A stretch of DNA of 64,000 nucleotides from Mucilaginibacter sp. MD40 (GCF_002288635.1 NZ_NRSW01000001.1:2747852-2811851), one strand, 5' to 3'; positions 27,348 through 36,096 are shown, numbered from the stretch's first letter. Notes: a model not told the origin generated them from the letters alone. A program made the numbers and translations.

Positions 27348-28100
27348 TTATTGTATTTCAATGGCAAAGCTTTTGCCGCCGAAAGTGACTTGTGCCTTAT
27401 GATTACCCAAAAATGTTATGGTGCCGGTAAAGCTAAAAGCCTTACCTACATTTGTTCCGTTCGATACAAATTCAGCTGTTCCGGCAGTAATATCAAATGG
27501 TTTAGTTGTAGAATCTATAATCAAACCTTTTAAGTTATAAGCGTTATTCTGAACGATAGTTTCAGTGTCTTTTTTTGTAGTGATTTTATAAACAGAGTTT
27601 TGGCTTCCATCAACCTGCATTTTAGAAAATTGGGCAGCCAGGCCCTTTAAGGTGTAATATTCTTTAACGCTGATATCGTAAGTTGAATATGGGTTAAAGC
27701 CTGTGTTTACGTAATTACCCGTATAAGTGTAACCGTTAGGCGTATTGTTTTCACAATTGATCACATATTTAAATGAGCCGGTCATTACATCTTTTACAGA
27801 ATCACCTTTAGTAAAAAGATTATCAAAAGGTTGCTCTATGAATTGCCCGCAGGTAAGATCGTTTATCTTTTTACCATCACGAACGCTGTTTGCAGCAGGT
27901 ACACCGGCTGTGGTTTTGCTGGCAACAGTATTACCAAGCGCTTTGTAAAGGTTGTTAGCCAATTGCGAGGCAAACTGGGCATCTTTGTTAATAGTAGTGG
28001 TAACAGTAGAAACTTTAGTTTCTTTTTTACAAGCGGAATAAATGGTGATAGCCAAAGCGGCTAACGCAAAGAAGGTGAGTGTTCTTAATTTCGTAAGCAT
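27348..28100 (-). CDS. Hypothetical lipoprotein
   Basis: A 250-residue lipoprotein with a lipobox at IYSAC (Cys23), followed by a KKETKVS spacer. The mature part has no recognised domain and contains several glycine- and asparagine-rich loops with beta-strand character (YTYTGNYVNTGFNPYSTY). It is predicted to be an outer-membrane lipoprotein. A TAGTTTTG -7 box on the minus strand (28129-28136) and the terminator at 27294-27325 mark it as a single-gene unit. Function unknown. Confidence 0.7.
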   Translation of the reverse strand: MLTKLRTLTFFALAALAITIYSACKKETKVSTVTTTINKDAQFASQLANNLYKALGNTVASKTTAGVPAANSVRDGKKINDLTCGQFIEQPFDNLFTKGDSVKDVMTGSFKYVINCENNTPNGYTYTGNYVNTGFNPYSTYDISVKEYYTLKGLAAQFSKMQVDGSQNSVYKITTKKDTETIVQNNAYNLKGLIIDSTTKPFDITAGTAEFVSNGTNVGKAFSFTGTITFLGNHKAQVTFGGKSFAIEIQ

Positions 28101-28128
28101 ACGTAATAAGGTTGATTTATTGTTTATG

Positions 28129-28136
28129 CAAAACTA
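28129..28136 (-). promoter_or_regulatory. Bacteroidota -7 box (TAGTTTTG) for the lipoprotein gene
   Basis: CAAAACTA on the plus strand, i.e. TAGTTTTG on the minus strand, fits TAnnTTTG and lies 29 bases before the lipoprotein ATG. No clear -33 element at the usual distance. Confidence 0.4.
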
Positions 28137-28306
28137 CTCATTTATAACAAATTATGTAGAGTGATTTTCACTTTACTGAAACAAAATATCTCATAAAGAA
28201 ATAAGAAAATTGATTGTGAAAAATTAATCTATATTTAATCACACAGAAGACGGGCAATCTTGTTCAATCAGAATATTTTAAACTATACTTATCAATATGT
28301 TAATGT

Positions 28307-28762
28307 ATGAATAAGCAGAGTGCTGGTTTACTACTTTTCCGTAATACAACTAAAGCTACAGAGGTTTTCCTTGTGCATCCCGGCGGGCCGTTCTTTGCTA
28401 AAAAAGATAATGGCTCATGGTCAATCCCCAAAGGTGAGTTTAACGATGATGAAGATGCCCTGACAGCCGCAAAGCGTGAGTTTAAAGAAGAAACAGGCAA
28501 ACCAATTGATGGCAACTTCATCAAGCTACATCCCATCAGGCAAAAGAGTGGCAAAACGGTAAATGCCTGGGCGGTTGAAGGCGATATAGACCACACCAAT
28601 ATCACCAGTAACACCTTTGAAATAGAATGGCCGCCACGATCAGGCAAGCGTGCAACATTCCCCGAGATCGATCGTGCCGGGTGGTTTACCTTACAGGAAG
28701 CAAAAGAAAAACTTATATTAGCCCAAATAAAACTGGTAGAAGAATTAGAAAGTATCCTTTAA
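28307..28762 (+). CDS. Nudix hydrolase
   Basis: A 151-residue Nudix enzyme. The Nudix box GEFNDDEDALTAAKREFKEE followed by TG fits GX5EX7REUXEEXGU. Upstream is SAGLLLFRN with a phosphate-binding start and PGGPFFAKKDNGSWSIPKGE. It resembles the diadenosine polyphosphate (Ap4A) or MutT-like NTP hydrolases of Bacteroidota. The exact substrate cannot be told. It is convergent with accC with a 1-base gap. The start at 28307 is the only good one; an out-of-frame ATG lies at 28303. Confidence 0.9.
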   Translation: MNKQSAGLLLFRNTTKATEVFLVHPGGPFFAKKDNGSWSIPKGEFNDDEDALTAAKREFKEETGKPIDGNFIKLHPIRQKSGKTVNAWAVEGDIDHTNITSNTFEIEWPPRSGKRATFPEIDRAGWFTLQEAKEKLILAQIKLVEELESIL

Positions 28763-28763
28763 C

Positions 28764-30245
28764 TTACAGGGCCCTTCTGTTCTTTACCCAATTGCTTTCC
28801 GCAACGCCCACAGTTTCAGCAACGGCAACTTTTTTGTTATTCAGCAGGCGTTCCATCAGTAGGGCGGCTATTTCTGCTTCATCCGTATCCTCGGTGTTAA
28901 GTACGTCCGGGGTAAAATACTTTTTAACGAAATGTGTATCAAAGTTACCCGAAGTAAATGCCTCGTGCTGCATCACAAACTTACCGAATGGTAACGTGGT
29001 GGTTATACCCGTGATGATATACTCGTCAATGGCCCTTACCATGCGGTCGATAGCTTCTTTACGGTCTTTACCGTAAGTGATAAGCTTGGCTATCATTGGG
29101 TCATAATAGATGGGTATTTCCATGCCTTGCTCAAAGCCATCATCCACCCTAACGCCGGGCCCTTGTGGCGTTATATAGGTTTGAAGGGTGCCAATATCCG
29201 GTAGAAAGTTGTTGGCGGGATCTTCGGCATATACTCGCAGTTCCATGGCGTGGCCTTTTATTTTCAAGTCCTCCTGCTTAAAGCTGATGGCATAGCCGCG
29301 GGCAATGTTTATCTGCTCTTTTACCAGGTCAATACCGGTGATCAGTTCAGTCACCGGGTGTTCTACCTGCAGCCGGGTATTCATTTCTAAAAAATAGAAA
29401 TTGAGCTGATCATCCATAATAAACTCTACCGTACCGGCGCCTGTGTAGTTTACCGAGCGCGCAACATCAACTGCGCAACGGCCCATAGCTTCGCGAATCT
29501 CTGGTGTTAAAACTGACGAAGGCGCTTCTTCCACCACCTTCTGGTGGCGGCGCTGTACAGAGCAATCGCGCTCAAACAAGTGCACGATGTTTCCATGAGT
29601 ATCCCCTAATACTTGTATCTCGATATGCCTTGGCGATGATACGTACCGTTCAATGAAAACAGAACCGTCGCCAAACGCTGATGTAGCCTCAGATACGGCC
29701 AGATTCATTTGTTCTTCAAAATCAGCTTCGCTTTCTACTATGCGCATACCTTTGCCCCCACCACCGGCTGCGGCTTTGATCAGTATGGGGAAACCTACCT
29801 CAACCGCGCGCTGCTTGGCTTCGCTGATGTCGGTGATAGCTTCCTCGGTGCCCGGCACCATTGGAATGTTGTATTTTAAAGCTGCCGCTTTGGCTGATAG
29901 CTTATTACCCATTACTTCCATGGCCTCCGGTGATGGACCGATGAGAATAAGTCCGGCCTCGCGCACCAGTCGGGCAAAGGCAGCATTCTCGCTTAGGAAA
30001 CCATACCCTGGATGTATGCCCTCTGCGCCTGTTTGCTTACAGGCCTCAATGATCTTGGCACCTACCAGATAAGACTGGTTAGATGGCGCAGGACCAATAC
30101 AAACAGCCTCATCTGCGTAACGTACGTGCAACGCATCACGGTCGGCTTCAGAATAAACGGCTACGGTTTTAATGCCCATTTCACGGGCCGAACGCATTAC
30201 ACGCAGCGCAATTTCGCCGCGGTTGGCTACCAATATCTTTTGCAT
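28764..30245 (-). CDS. accC: Biotin carboxylase subunit of acetyl-CoA (acyl-CoA) carboxylase
   Basis: ATP-grasp enzyme that carboxylates biotin on the carrier protein, feeding malonyl-CoA synthesis. Motifs: ILVANRGEIALRV at the start, the glycine-rich loop AAAGGGGKGMRI, RRHQKVVEEAPS and FLEMNTRLQVEHPVTE. At 493 residues it is about 45 longer than E. coli AccC; the extra C-terminal part (from TFVKKYFTP onward) is common in this phylum. The start codon is ATG at 30245 (MQKILVANRG). No biotin carrier gene is adjacent, so it could also serve a propionyl- or methylcrotonyl-CoA carboxylase. Confidence 0.9.
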   Translation of the reverse strand: MQKILVANRGEIALRVMRSAREMGIKTVAVYSEADRDALHVRYADEAVCIGPAPSNQSYLVGAKIIEACKQTGAEGIHPGYGFLSENAAFARLVREAGLILIGPSPEAMEVMGNKLSAKAAALKYNIPMVPGTEEAITDISEAKQRAVEVGFPILIKAAAGGGGKGMRIVESEADFEEQMNLAVSEATSAFGDGSVFIERYVSSPRHIEIQVLGDTHGNIVHLFERDCSVQRRHQKVVEEAPSSVLTPEIREAMGRCAVDVARSVNYTGAGTVEFIMDDQLNFYFLEMNTRLQVEHPVTELITGIDLVKEQINIARGYAISFKQEDLKIKGHAMELRVYAEDPANNFLPDIGTLQTYITPQGPGVRVDDGFEQGMEIPIYYDPMIAKLITYGKDRKEAIDRMVRAIDEYIITGITTTLPFGKFVMQHEAFTSGNFDTHFVKKYFTPDVLNTEDTDEAEIAALLMERLLNNKKVAVAETVGVAESNWVKNRRAL

Positions 30246-30319
30246 ACTTAACAAATGTAGTTAAAGTAAATGCAGATAAGAACCCTTCATGTCAATTCTC
30301 TCCATACTCTTTCGTGCGC

Positions 30320-30404
30320 CATTCTGAGGAACGTAAGCAACGTAGCAATTGAATAAAGTGCGGCTCTGTTATCGAGGATTGCCATGATATCGCTCGCAAT
30401 GACG
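30320..30404. repeat. Degenerate copy of a CATTGCGAG palindromic repeat
   Basis: The intergenic stretch between accC and nuoB holds an imperfect palindrome: CATTCTGAGGAACG at the left and CGCTCGCAATGACG at the right, with GCAATT and GGATTGCC inside. It resembles the clean element at 48255-48350 but has diverged. This is the main content of the 230-base gap between the two genes; a second TTGCGAGGGGTTGCG lies at its right edge. Confidence 0.6.
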
Positions 30405-30475
30405 TTGCGAGGGGTTGCGGGTTCACATTGACAGCATAAGACGTATGAGCGTTTACAGGAAAACAGCCGATATAT

Positions 30476-30970
30476 TTAGCTTACTTTAGAGCCGGCAATA
30501 ATGTGTTCTTTCTCTATTTTCTTTTGTAGCTCCAGTATGGCGCCGATAAGTGCCTCCGGGCGAGGCGGGCAGCCTTGCACGTAAACATCAACTGGTATTA
30601 CCCTATCCACACCTTTCACCACATGATAACCGTGCTGCCAGTACGGACCACCACAGTTAGAGCACGATCCCATCGAGATCACATACTTTGGATCGGGCAT
30701 TTGTTCGTAAAGTCGTTTGATACGCTCGGCCATTTTAAAGGTAACGGTACCTGCAATAATGATCACATCAGATTGTCGTGCTGATGGCCGTGGGAATACA
30801 CCAAAACGGTCAAGATCATAAGTTGAGGCCATTGCACCCATCATTTCAATAGCGCAGCAGGCAATACCAAAACTCATGGGCCATAATGATGATAGTCTTG
30901 CCCAATTGAGGAGGTCATCCAGTTTAGTGACCATTATGCCACCATTTTCACTTGTGGTGTCAGGCATCAT
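30476..30970 (-). CDS. nuoB: NADH-quinone oxidoreductase subunit B
   Basis: The complex I subunit that carries iron-sulfur cluster N2, the last electron carrier before quinone. Its four ligands are visible at Cys38 and Cys39 ([11 protein letters not shown]), Cys103 (GSCSNCGG) and Cys134 ([11 protein letters not shown]). The length of about 164 residues is normal. Adjacent ATG codons at 30970 and 30967 are both possible; both overlap the stop of nuoA (11 or 8 bases), typical of translational coupling. The rest of complex I, apart from nuoCD at 50.5 kb, is not here. Confidence 0.96.
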   Translation of the reverse strand: MMPDTTSENGGIMVTKLDDLLNWARLSSLWPMSFGIACCAIEMMGAMASTYDLDRFGVFPRPSARQSDVIIIAGTVTFKMAERIKRLYEQMPDPKYVISMGSCSNCGGPYWQHGYHVVKGVDRVIPVDVYVQGCPPRPEALIGAILELQKKIEKEHIIAGSKVS

Positions 30971-31571
30971 TGGCAGGCTTTTTAAAAATTGGTTTAAACA
31001 TAGGTTTGCGTGGCTCTGTAGTGGTATCGGCGGTTGCCGGTTTGTCGGTAGCAGTAGCGGGTACGAGCTCCGCATTAAAATCGCGCACTTTAAACTGGCC
31101 TTGTAGGGCATTCACCTGTTCGTATAAATTACGCGGTATTTTAGTAGTGCTGCGCGGTATGTTTAGTTTTGGTTTTATCCAGTTAAGATCGCCCTTAACC
31201 CACACGTACGCCAGGCCAAGTATCAGTATCCCCAAGAAAATAAACATTTCTGTGAGCGATATCCATCCCCAGCGGCTATCGGCAGCTATGAGTTGCTTAT
31301 CGCCAAAAACAGTTGCCCACGGGAAAACAAATACCATCTCAACATCAAACAGCAGGAAAACCAAAGCAATTACATAGAAACGGGAATTGAAGGGCAGCCA
31401 GGCATTTCCGGTTGGCTCCTCGCCACATTCGTAAGTACTTAGCTTCTCGGGGTTGGGGTTACGCGGCGACAAAAAGCGGTTCAAGAAGAATAAACCACCT
31501 ATGGCAACAGTACCTGTAATTAAAAAGATAAGTATCTTTCCAAATTCTGATATTTGCGCAACACCATCCAT
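30960..31571 (-). CDS. nuoA: NADH-quinone oxidoreductase subunit A
   Basis: A membrane subunit of complex I with three helices; the conserved loop is [20 protein letters not shown] and the second helix starts [17 protein letters not shown]. At 203 residues it is longer than the usual 115-150 because of a proline-, lysine- and threonine-rich C-terminal extension of about 75 residues after [11 protein letters not shown]. The ATG at 31571 overlaps by two bases the ATG of the divergent flavoprotein gene (31570). A TAAATTTG box on the minus strand (31577-31584) lies so close that the mRNA may be leaderless. nuoB follows with an overlap. Confidence 0.95.
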   Translation of the reverse strand: MDGVAQISEFGKILIFLITGTVAIGGLFFLNRFLSPRNPNPEKLSTYECGEEPTGNAWLPFNSRFYVIALVFLLFDVEMVFVFPWATVFGDKQLIAADSRWGWISLTEMFIFLGILILGLAYVWVKGDLNWIKPKLNIPRSTTKIPRNLYEQVNALQGQFKVRDFNAELVPATATDKPATADTTTEPRKPMFKPIFKKPANDA

Positions 31572-32784
31572 GACGGCAAATTTAACAAAACAAACCCATT
31601 TTGATGCTATAATAATTGGCGGCGGTGCCTGCGGACTCATGTGTGCCGTGCAAGCCGGCTTTTTGGGAAAACGAACACTGGTACTGGAAAAGAATGACCG
31701 CGTAGGTGCCAAAATACTCATCAGCGGCGGTGGCAGGTGCAACTATACCAACCTGCATACTACGCACAAGCAATTTATATCCAATAATGAGCATTTCAGC
31801 CGCTCGGCGCTGGCGCAATGGACTGTTGATGATACCATTTCTTTTTTTGAAACCTACGGCATTACAGGAAAGGAAAAAACATTAGGTCAACTATTCCCGG
31901 CTACCAACAAGGCTAAGGACATTGTTGAAGTGTTCACCGGTTTATGTAACGACCTGGACCAGCACATACTATGTAACACCGAAGTTACTGCCGTACGCCA
32001 AACTGCTAATGGTTTTGAGGTAGATACGCTGCACAATAACCGACAGGAAACTTTATTTGCTATGAAAGTAGTTATTGCCAGTGGCGGCCTGCCTATCTCC
32101 AAATTGGGTGCTTCAGATCTTGGATTGCGCGTAGCGCGAAGTTTTGGCATGAAAGTTACCACAACCTCGCCTGCCCTGGTACCGCTAACCATTACTGGTA
32201 AAGACCAACCATGGTATGAGCAACTATCCGGCAACAGTATATTTTGCCGGGTTTGGAACGATAGGGCAAGTTTTGAGGAAAATATCCTGTTTACCCACTG
32301 GGGATTAAGCGGACCGGCCATCCTGCAGATATCATCCTACTGGAAACCCGGCGAGTTAATTTACATTAACATGCTGCCCGGCCAGGACATTGCTGAACTC
32401 ATAACCAGCGAACGCGAACAAAACGGCAAAAAATCATTGCTGAATTACCTTGCGGGATTGTTCACTAAAAAATTTGCTGATGCACTTAGCGGGCGTTTAC
32501 CGGTAAATAAAAATCTGGCATCATTATCAAAAACCGACCTGGAAAGTATTAGCAGTTTGATACATGAGTTTAAAGTTAAACCGGCAGGTACTAAAGGTTA
32601 CGATAAAGCAGAAGTAATGACCGGAGGCGTTAATACCGATGAGCTATCATCAAAAACCCTTGAAGCAAAAAAAATTCCCGGCCTGTTCTTTGGCGGGGAA
32701 TGCGTTGATGTTACCGGATGGCTTGGTGGTTACAACTTTCAGTGGGCATGGGCAAGCGGCTTCGTTATTGCGCAGAACATTTAA
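31570..32784 (+). CDS. NAD(P)/FAD-dependent HI0933-like flavoprotein
   Basis: A 404-residue flavoprotein. The FAD-binding Rossmann motif is IIIGGGACGLMCAVQAG (about residues 14-30), with the FAD-pocket motif GAKILISGGGRCNYTN and a C-terminal FFGGECVDVTGWLGGYN that closes the FAD site, as in the HI0933/BaiN (YhiN) family. Some members are described as oxidoreductases acting on bile acids or aminoacetone, but the physiological substrate here is unknown. Its ATG overlaps the divergent nuoA start. An earlier in-frame start at 31453 would lie inside nuoA and is rejected. It abuts the convergent Nif3 gene with no gap. Confidence 0.9.
   Translation: MTANLTKQTHFDAIIIGGGACGLMCAVQAGFLGKRTLVLEKNDRVGAKILISGGGRCNYTNLHTTHKQFISNNEHFSRSALAQWTVDDTISFFETYGITGKEKTLGQLFPATNKAKDIVEVFTGLCNDLDQHILCNTEVTAVRQTANGFEVDTLHNNRQETLFAMKVVIASGGLPISKLGASDLGLRVARSFGMKVTTTSPALVPLTITGKDQPWYEQLSGNSIFCRVWNDRASFEENILFTHWGLSGPAILQISSYWKPGELIYINMLPGQDIAELITSEREQNGKKSLLNYLAGLFTKKFADALSGRLPVNKNLASLSKTDLESISSLIHEFKVKPAGTKGYDKAEVMTGGVNTDELSSKTLEAKKIPGLFFGGECVDVTGWLGGYNFQWAWASGFVIAQNI
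31577..31584 (-). promoter_or_regulatory. Possible -7 box (TAAATTTG) of nuoA inside the flavoprotein gene
   Basis: CAAATTTA on the plus strand is TAAATTTG on the minus strand, a match to TAnnTTTG, 5 bases before the nuoA ATG. It is inside the first codons of the divergent flavoprotein gene. No clear -33 element. Prediction only. Confidence 0.35.
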
Positions 32785-33672
32785 TCACATCCATTTAAAT
32801 GGCTCACCAGATGAAATGTGAGTAACCTGAACGCCTTTCAGTTTTGGCTGCAGCCATGTAGCAAAATACTCCATACCCGGCTCCTCGCTAAAGGCATGCC
32901 CAAGAACTATTAATGCCTTTTTGTGTCCAAACAAATTACTATCTCGCATAAATTCAGCTGTCTCCCATTCCGACATTTCGCCAATTATTAGTACATCCGG
33001 GTCATCTTGTACTACTGCCGTCATCTGCCGCTTACCTCCCGCCGATCCGGGCAACACAACAACCTTCCTGCATATTTGCTTAACATCGCCAACTACGCGT
33101 AAATGCGGTATGCCAAGAGATCTTTTCAGATGCGCCACCAGTTGCTGCACACTTTGCGGAGGCAAACTGAGGCTGTAACCCTTATTACCGTAATATTTAG
33201 CCCAGCCGGTTTTTTGTAAAAAACCAATGCCTACAGGGTCGGGATTCATGGCGTGTAACCCATCATGAAAACGCCAGACAGTTATCTTGTACTGGTCCAA
33301 CAGATCAAGTTTTTCTTTAACAATTGGGTTGTTGGCCACTAAGTTTTTATCATCCGTATGGTTATAAAACGTAGGCTCATGCGCGATGATGAAATTTGCA
33401 TTTAGTTTGGCAGCTTGTTTTATCACATCTACGGTAGCAAACATAGTGGTGACGATACCGGTAACTGTTTGCCCGGCATCTCCGGCCTTTATCGTGTCAA
33501 CCGTATTTGCTGATGGTGTAATATTGCCATCCTTATAAATAATATCGATTACCTGTTGAACAGTGTACACTTGAGCAAATGGTACAGACGCAAAACCAGG
33601 TATAGCTCTAAAGGCTGCCAATGTGCCTGCAAGGGTTGCCGTTTGGGTGATGAATTTTCTGCGAGTAGTCAT
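32785..33672 (-). CDS. Nif3-like dinuclear metal protein with Tat signal
   Basis: About 295 residues. The N-terminus MTTRRKFITQTATLAG is a twin-arginine signal followed by a hydrophobic run and AFRAIPGFASVPFAQ as a likely cleavage zone. The rest resembles the Nif3/DUF34 (YbgI) family, which binds two metal ions: VTGIVTTMFATVDVIKQA, then IAHEPTFYNH carrying metal-binding histidines, and VLGHAFSEEPGMEY near the C-terminus. Most Nif3 proteins are cytosolic and may act as GTP cyclohydrolase-like or tRNA-linked enzymes, so the export signal is unusual. ATG at 33672 is the start with the Tat signal. It follows the VOC gene with a 1-base gap. Confidence 0.75.
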   Translation of the reverse strand: MTTRRKFITQTATLAGTLAAFRAIPGFASVPFAQVYTVQQVIDIIYKDGNITPSANTVDTIKAGDAGQTVTGIVTTMFATVDVIKQAAKLNANFIIAHEPTFYNHTDDKNLVANNPIVKEKLDLLDQYKITVWRFHDGLHAMNPDPVGIGFLQKTGWAKYYGNKGYSLSLPPQSVQQLVAHLKRSLGIPHLRVVGDVKQICRKVVVLPGSAGGKRQMTAVVQDDPDVLIIGEMSEWETAEFMRDSNLFGHKKALIVLGHAFSEEPGMEYFATWLQPKLKGVQVTHISSGEPFKWM

Positions 33673-33673
33673 A

Positions 33674-34054
33674 TTAATTACCAATGTCTTCCCATAATTC
33701 AATGGCGTTTCCTTCCGGATCAAGGATGTGCACAAATTTTCCGTAATCGTAAGAGGCTATTTCATCGATTACAGTAACCCCATCCTTTTTTAATTGCTCA
33801 ACCAAAGCCTCCAGGTTTTCAACCCGGTAATTGATCATGAAGTCTTTTTTCGATGGCTCAAAGTATTTAGTATCCTCCTTAAAAGGTGACCATACCGTTG
33901 TACCTTCTTTTTCCGGTTCGTCGGCATCCCGCCATTTAAACATAGTACCATATGGCTCAACCGGCAGCCCCAAATTATGTGCATACCATTCGTTCATCTT
34001 TTTGGGATCCTGGCACTTAAAAAAAATGCCGCCAATGCCTGTGACTTTTTTCAT
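33674..34054 (-). CDS. VOC family protein (glyoxalase/dioxygenase fold)
   Basis: A 126-residue protein with the vicinal oxygen chelate fold: VTGIGGIFFKCQDPKKMNEW at the start, DFMINYRVENLEALVEQL in the middle, and VHILDPEGNAIELWED with the C-terminal metal-binding glutamate. Similar small VOC proteins are often annotated as bleomycin resistance or lactoylglutathione lyase-like; the substrate is unknown. It is upstream of the Nif3 gene with a 1-base gap, so the two are probably cotranscribed. A terminator at 34094-34119 separates it from the cytochrome gene upstream. Confidence 0.8.
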   Translation of the reverse strand: MKKVTGIGGIFFKCQDPKKMNEWYAHNLGLPVEPYGTMFKWRDADEPEKEGTTVWSPFKEDTKYFEPSKKDFMINYRVENLEALVEQLKKDGVTVIDEIASYDYGKFVHILDPEGNAIELWEDIGN

Positions 34055-34093
34055 GGTTGGTGTTATTGTTAAGGTTTGTGTTTAGCTTTTATG

Positions 34094-34119
34094 AAAAAAG
34101 CACCCTTTAAGGTGCTTTT
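34094..34119 (-). terminator. Intrinsic terminator after the cytochrome gene
   Basis: AAAAGCACC (34096-34104) and GGTGCTTTT (34111-34119) form a 9-base stem with a 6-base loop, with a run of T following on the minus strand. It is 14 bases after the cytochrome stop codon. Confidence 0.88.
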
Positions 34120-34133
34120 GTATTATTTATAAA

Positions 34134-34652
34134 TCATTTACCGCTTGTAGGAGCCCCCGCAGGTGTGGCAGGTTGCTGGCCATCTGCCGGTTTAGGCCCC
34201 GGTACCGGCATGTCTGTACGTGGCGGTTTAGGCATTTCAGATGCCCTGATCACTTCAGGATGCGAAACTCCCCTATGGCAGCTGTAACAGTTTATACTGC
34301 TTTCTTTATATACTCCGGTACTATCCTTTTCGGCATGGAAATATTTTTTATTGATCTCCTGGGTCATTTTATACATTTCACGCGCCATTTGCTTTTCGGG
34401 TTTGGCATCGCTTGCAAAATCCATCTTCTTAGTGTCTTCATTGCGCGCGTGGCAAAAACTACACCTTGCACCCAAAGCATGCTCCCACTCTTCCATGGTT
34501 TTATGCATTTCTTCCTTAGAGATATTCTTAGGTAATACTTTAAGATTTTTAAAGTTGGTATCGTCTGCTTGTTTAGCTATGGGCGACATAGCCATAAGTG
34601 CTACAGCTGATAGTAAAGCTGTGGTTACGCTGAGTTTTTTGTTGATACGCAT
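34134..34652 (-). CDS. Dihaem c-type cytochrome (photosynthetic reaction centre-like family)
   Basis: A 172-residue exported cytochrome: signal peptide at about residues 1-29, two haem-binding CxxCH motifs at CSFCH (64-68) and CYSCH (122-126), methionines around both as possible axial ligands, and a proline-rich tail (PRTDMPVPGPKPADG) that is probably a flexible linker. It resembles the cytochrome c subunit family found in Bacteroidota. Its maturation would need the Ccm system encoded at 4.8-13.7 kb. A single-gene unit with its own terminator. Its redox partner is not known. Confidence 0.88.
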   Translation of the reverse strand: MRINKKLSVTTALLSAVALMAMSPIAKQADDTNFKNLKVLPKNISKEEMHKTMEEWEHALGARCSFCHARNEDTKKMDFASDAKPEKQMAREMYKMTQEINKKYFHAEKDSTGVYKESSINCYSCHRGVSHPEVIRASEMPKPPRTDMPVPGPKPADGQQPATPAGAPTSGK

Positions 34653-34722
34653 GGATAAAATTTATAGGATAAAGCTAATCAAATAATTGTCAATGACAAT
34701 AGTGTGACACATTTTTTACACA

Positions 34723-35568
34723 TCAAACCAAATACTTACCCACTAACTCCATACTGATATCCCACAATTTATGCCTGTTTGCTTCATCTACGGCTAAAGC
34801 GGATGGATTTACCGGGCGCTGATCTTTAAAATACTGCCCGCTTTTTGAATCAATACGCTGCGCTGTTGCCAGATAAATACTGGTTTGCGCACCTTTTTCG
34901 GCAGGTATCATAAACGGCCGCATTATCCATAAAAGTAACTTACCCAAACCGCCTATGCCCATACCAAATGAGGTATTTACCAGCCCCGGATGTAACGCGA
35001 AGGAACTGATACCTTTTGGCCCCAGTTTGGTTGCCAGAGATCTTGTAAAATAAATATTAAACAGCTTAGCTGTACCATAAGCTTTCCAGGCAGAGTACGG
35101 ACGGTTTGCCCAATCAATATCATTAAAACGTAACTGACAGTAACGATGAGCTTCCGAGCTTACATTGATGATACGCGCCTGCCCTCTTTCCAAAAGCGGC
35201 ATGAGGCATTGCACCAATAAAAAATGGCCCAAATGATTGACCGCAAATGTCATTTCGTGGCCATCGGCGCTTAACTTCCTCTCAGGAAATATCCCTCCCG
35301 TATTATTAATAAGTACATTTATTCCAAGTAAACTGCTCTTTAAAATATCAGCGGCGTTTCGCACACTTTGTAAATCGCTAAGGTCGCACTCCACTACATA
35401 GATGTTTCTGTTCTTAGACGCCGCTATAATCTCGCTTTTAACCTGTTCGCCCTTTTCTACGTTGCGAACAAGCATATAAATAGCATGATCTTTTTTGGCA
35501 AGGGCCAGCGCTGTTTCGCGGCCAACGCCGGATGTTGCACCGGTAATAACCGTATTAATAAATGGCAT
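34723..35568 (-). CDS. SDR family oxidoreductase (retinol dehydrogenase-like)
   Basis: A 281-residue SDR with GATSGVGRETALALA, the NNTGG variant of the NAG motif, NVSSEAHRYCQ with the catalytic serine, and YGTAKLFNIYF with Tyr and Lys. The shape is that of the retinol dehydrogenase/WW-domain oxidoreductase-like subgroup. The substrate is unknown. It is on the opposite strand to the blaI gene, from which it is separated by 160 bases holding the blaI operator. Confidence 0.88.
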   Translation of the reverse strand: MPFINTVITGATSGVGRETALALAKKDHAIYMLVRNVEKGEQVKSEIIAASKNRNIYVVECDLSDLQSVRNAADILKSSLLGINVLINNTGGIFPERKLSADGHEMTFAVNHLGHFLLVQCLMPLLERGQARIINVSSEAHRYCQLRFNDIDWANRPYSAWKAYGTAKLFNIYFTRSLATKLGPKGISSFALHPGLVNTSFGMGIGGLGKLLLWIMRPFMIPAEKGAQTSIYLATAQRIDSKSGQYFKDQRPVNPSALAVDEANRHKLWDISMELVGKYLV

Positions 35569-35681
35569 ATTATAAGGGGCTTAATAGGTCAAATGTAACA
35601 GTTTTTAAAGCCCTGTCAAACTATAAACAAGGCGCTTTACCAATATTTTGTAGCCGAAAGTGTTAAAATTTTGTTAAAACA

Positions 35682-35726
35682 TTTGGATAATTACGAATTG
35701 TTCGTAGATTTACGAAAGAATCGTAA
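35682..35726 (+). promoter_or_regulatory. Promoter and double operator of the blaI-like gene
   Basis: TTTG at 35682-35685 and TAGATTTA at 35705-35712, spaced by 19 bases, fit the Bacteroidota -33/-7 pattern. Two dyads overlap and follow the -7 box: TACGAA-TTG-TTCGTA at 35692-35706 and TTACGA-5-TCGTAA at 35710-35726. Both share the TACGA/TCGTA half-site, and BlaI/MecI repressors bind dyads containing TAC...GTA. The second ends 3 bases before the ATG. Binding is inferred, not shown. Confidence 0.7.
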
Positions 35727-35728
35727 CA

Positions 35729-36091
35729 ATGGAAAAATTATCAATACAAGAAGAAGAAGCCATGCAAGCTGTATGGCAGGCCGGTAATGGCGTTATTAAG
35801 GACATACTCGAACTAATGGAAGAGCCCAAACCACCCTATACTACCCTGGCCTCAACGTTAAAAAACCTTGAACGTAAAGGTTTCGTATTGGCAGAAAAGA
35901 TAGGCAACTCTTTCCGATACGCCCCCGCTATACAGGAAGAGGAATACAAGAAACGCTTTATGAATGGCTTTGTAAGCGACTACTTCAAGAACTCTTACAA
36001 AGACCTGGTTACCTTTTTCGCGAAGGATAAAAAAATAAGCGCTACCGACCTGAAAGAGATCATTAACCTGATTGAAAACCCAAAAAAATAA
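35729..36091 (+). CDS. BlaI/MecI/CopY-type transcriptional repressor
   Basis: A 120-residue repressor with a winged-helix N-terminus (LSIQEEEAMQAVWQAGNG, then TLASTLKNLERKGFV) and a C-terminal dimer part. BlaI/MecI proteins repress a peptidase-sensor gene and are cleaved when the sensor is activated. The adjoining M56 gene (5 bases downstream) is the matching sensor. The operator upstream fits autoregulation. In Bacteroidota these pairs are common and do not usually control beta-lactamases; the induced gene is often unknown. Confidence 0.9.
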   Translation: MEKLSIQEEEAMQAVWQAGNGVIKDILELMEEPKPPYTTLASTLKNLERKGFVLAEKIGNSFRYAPAIQEEEYKKRFMNGFVSDYFKNSYKDLVTFFAKDKKISATDLKEIINLIENPKK

Positions 36092-36096
36092 ATCTT

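Noticed and set aside
30971..31111. Upstream extension of nuoB
   Set aside because: It runs through the end of nuoA in another frame, and NuoB normally begins near MPDTT with the same spacing to the Cys motifs.
31453..31569. Longer in-frame start of the flavoprotein gene
   Set aside because: It would lie wholly inside nuoA, gives a basic non-homologous N-terminus, and the FAD motif begins a normal distance after the ATG at 31570.
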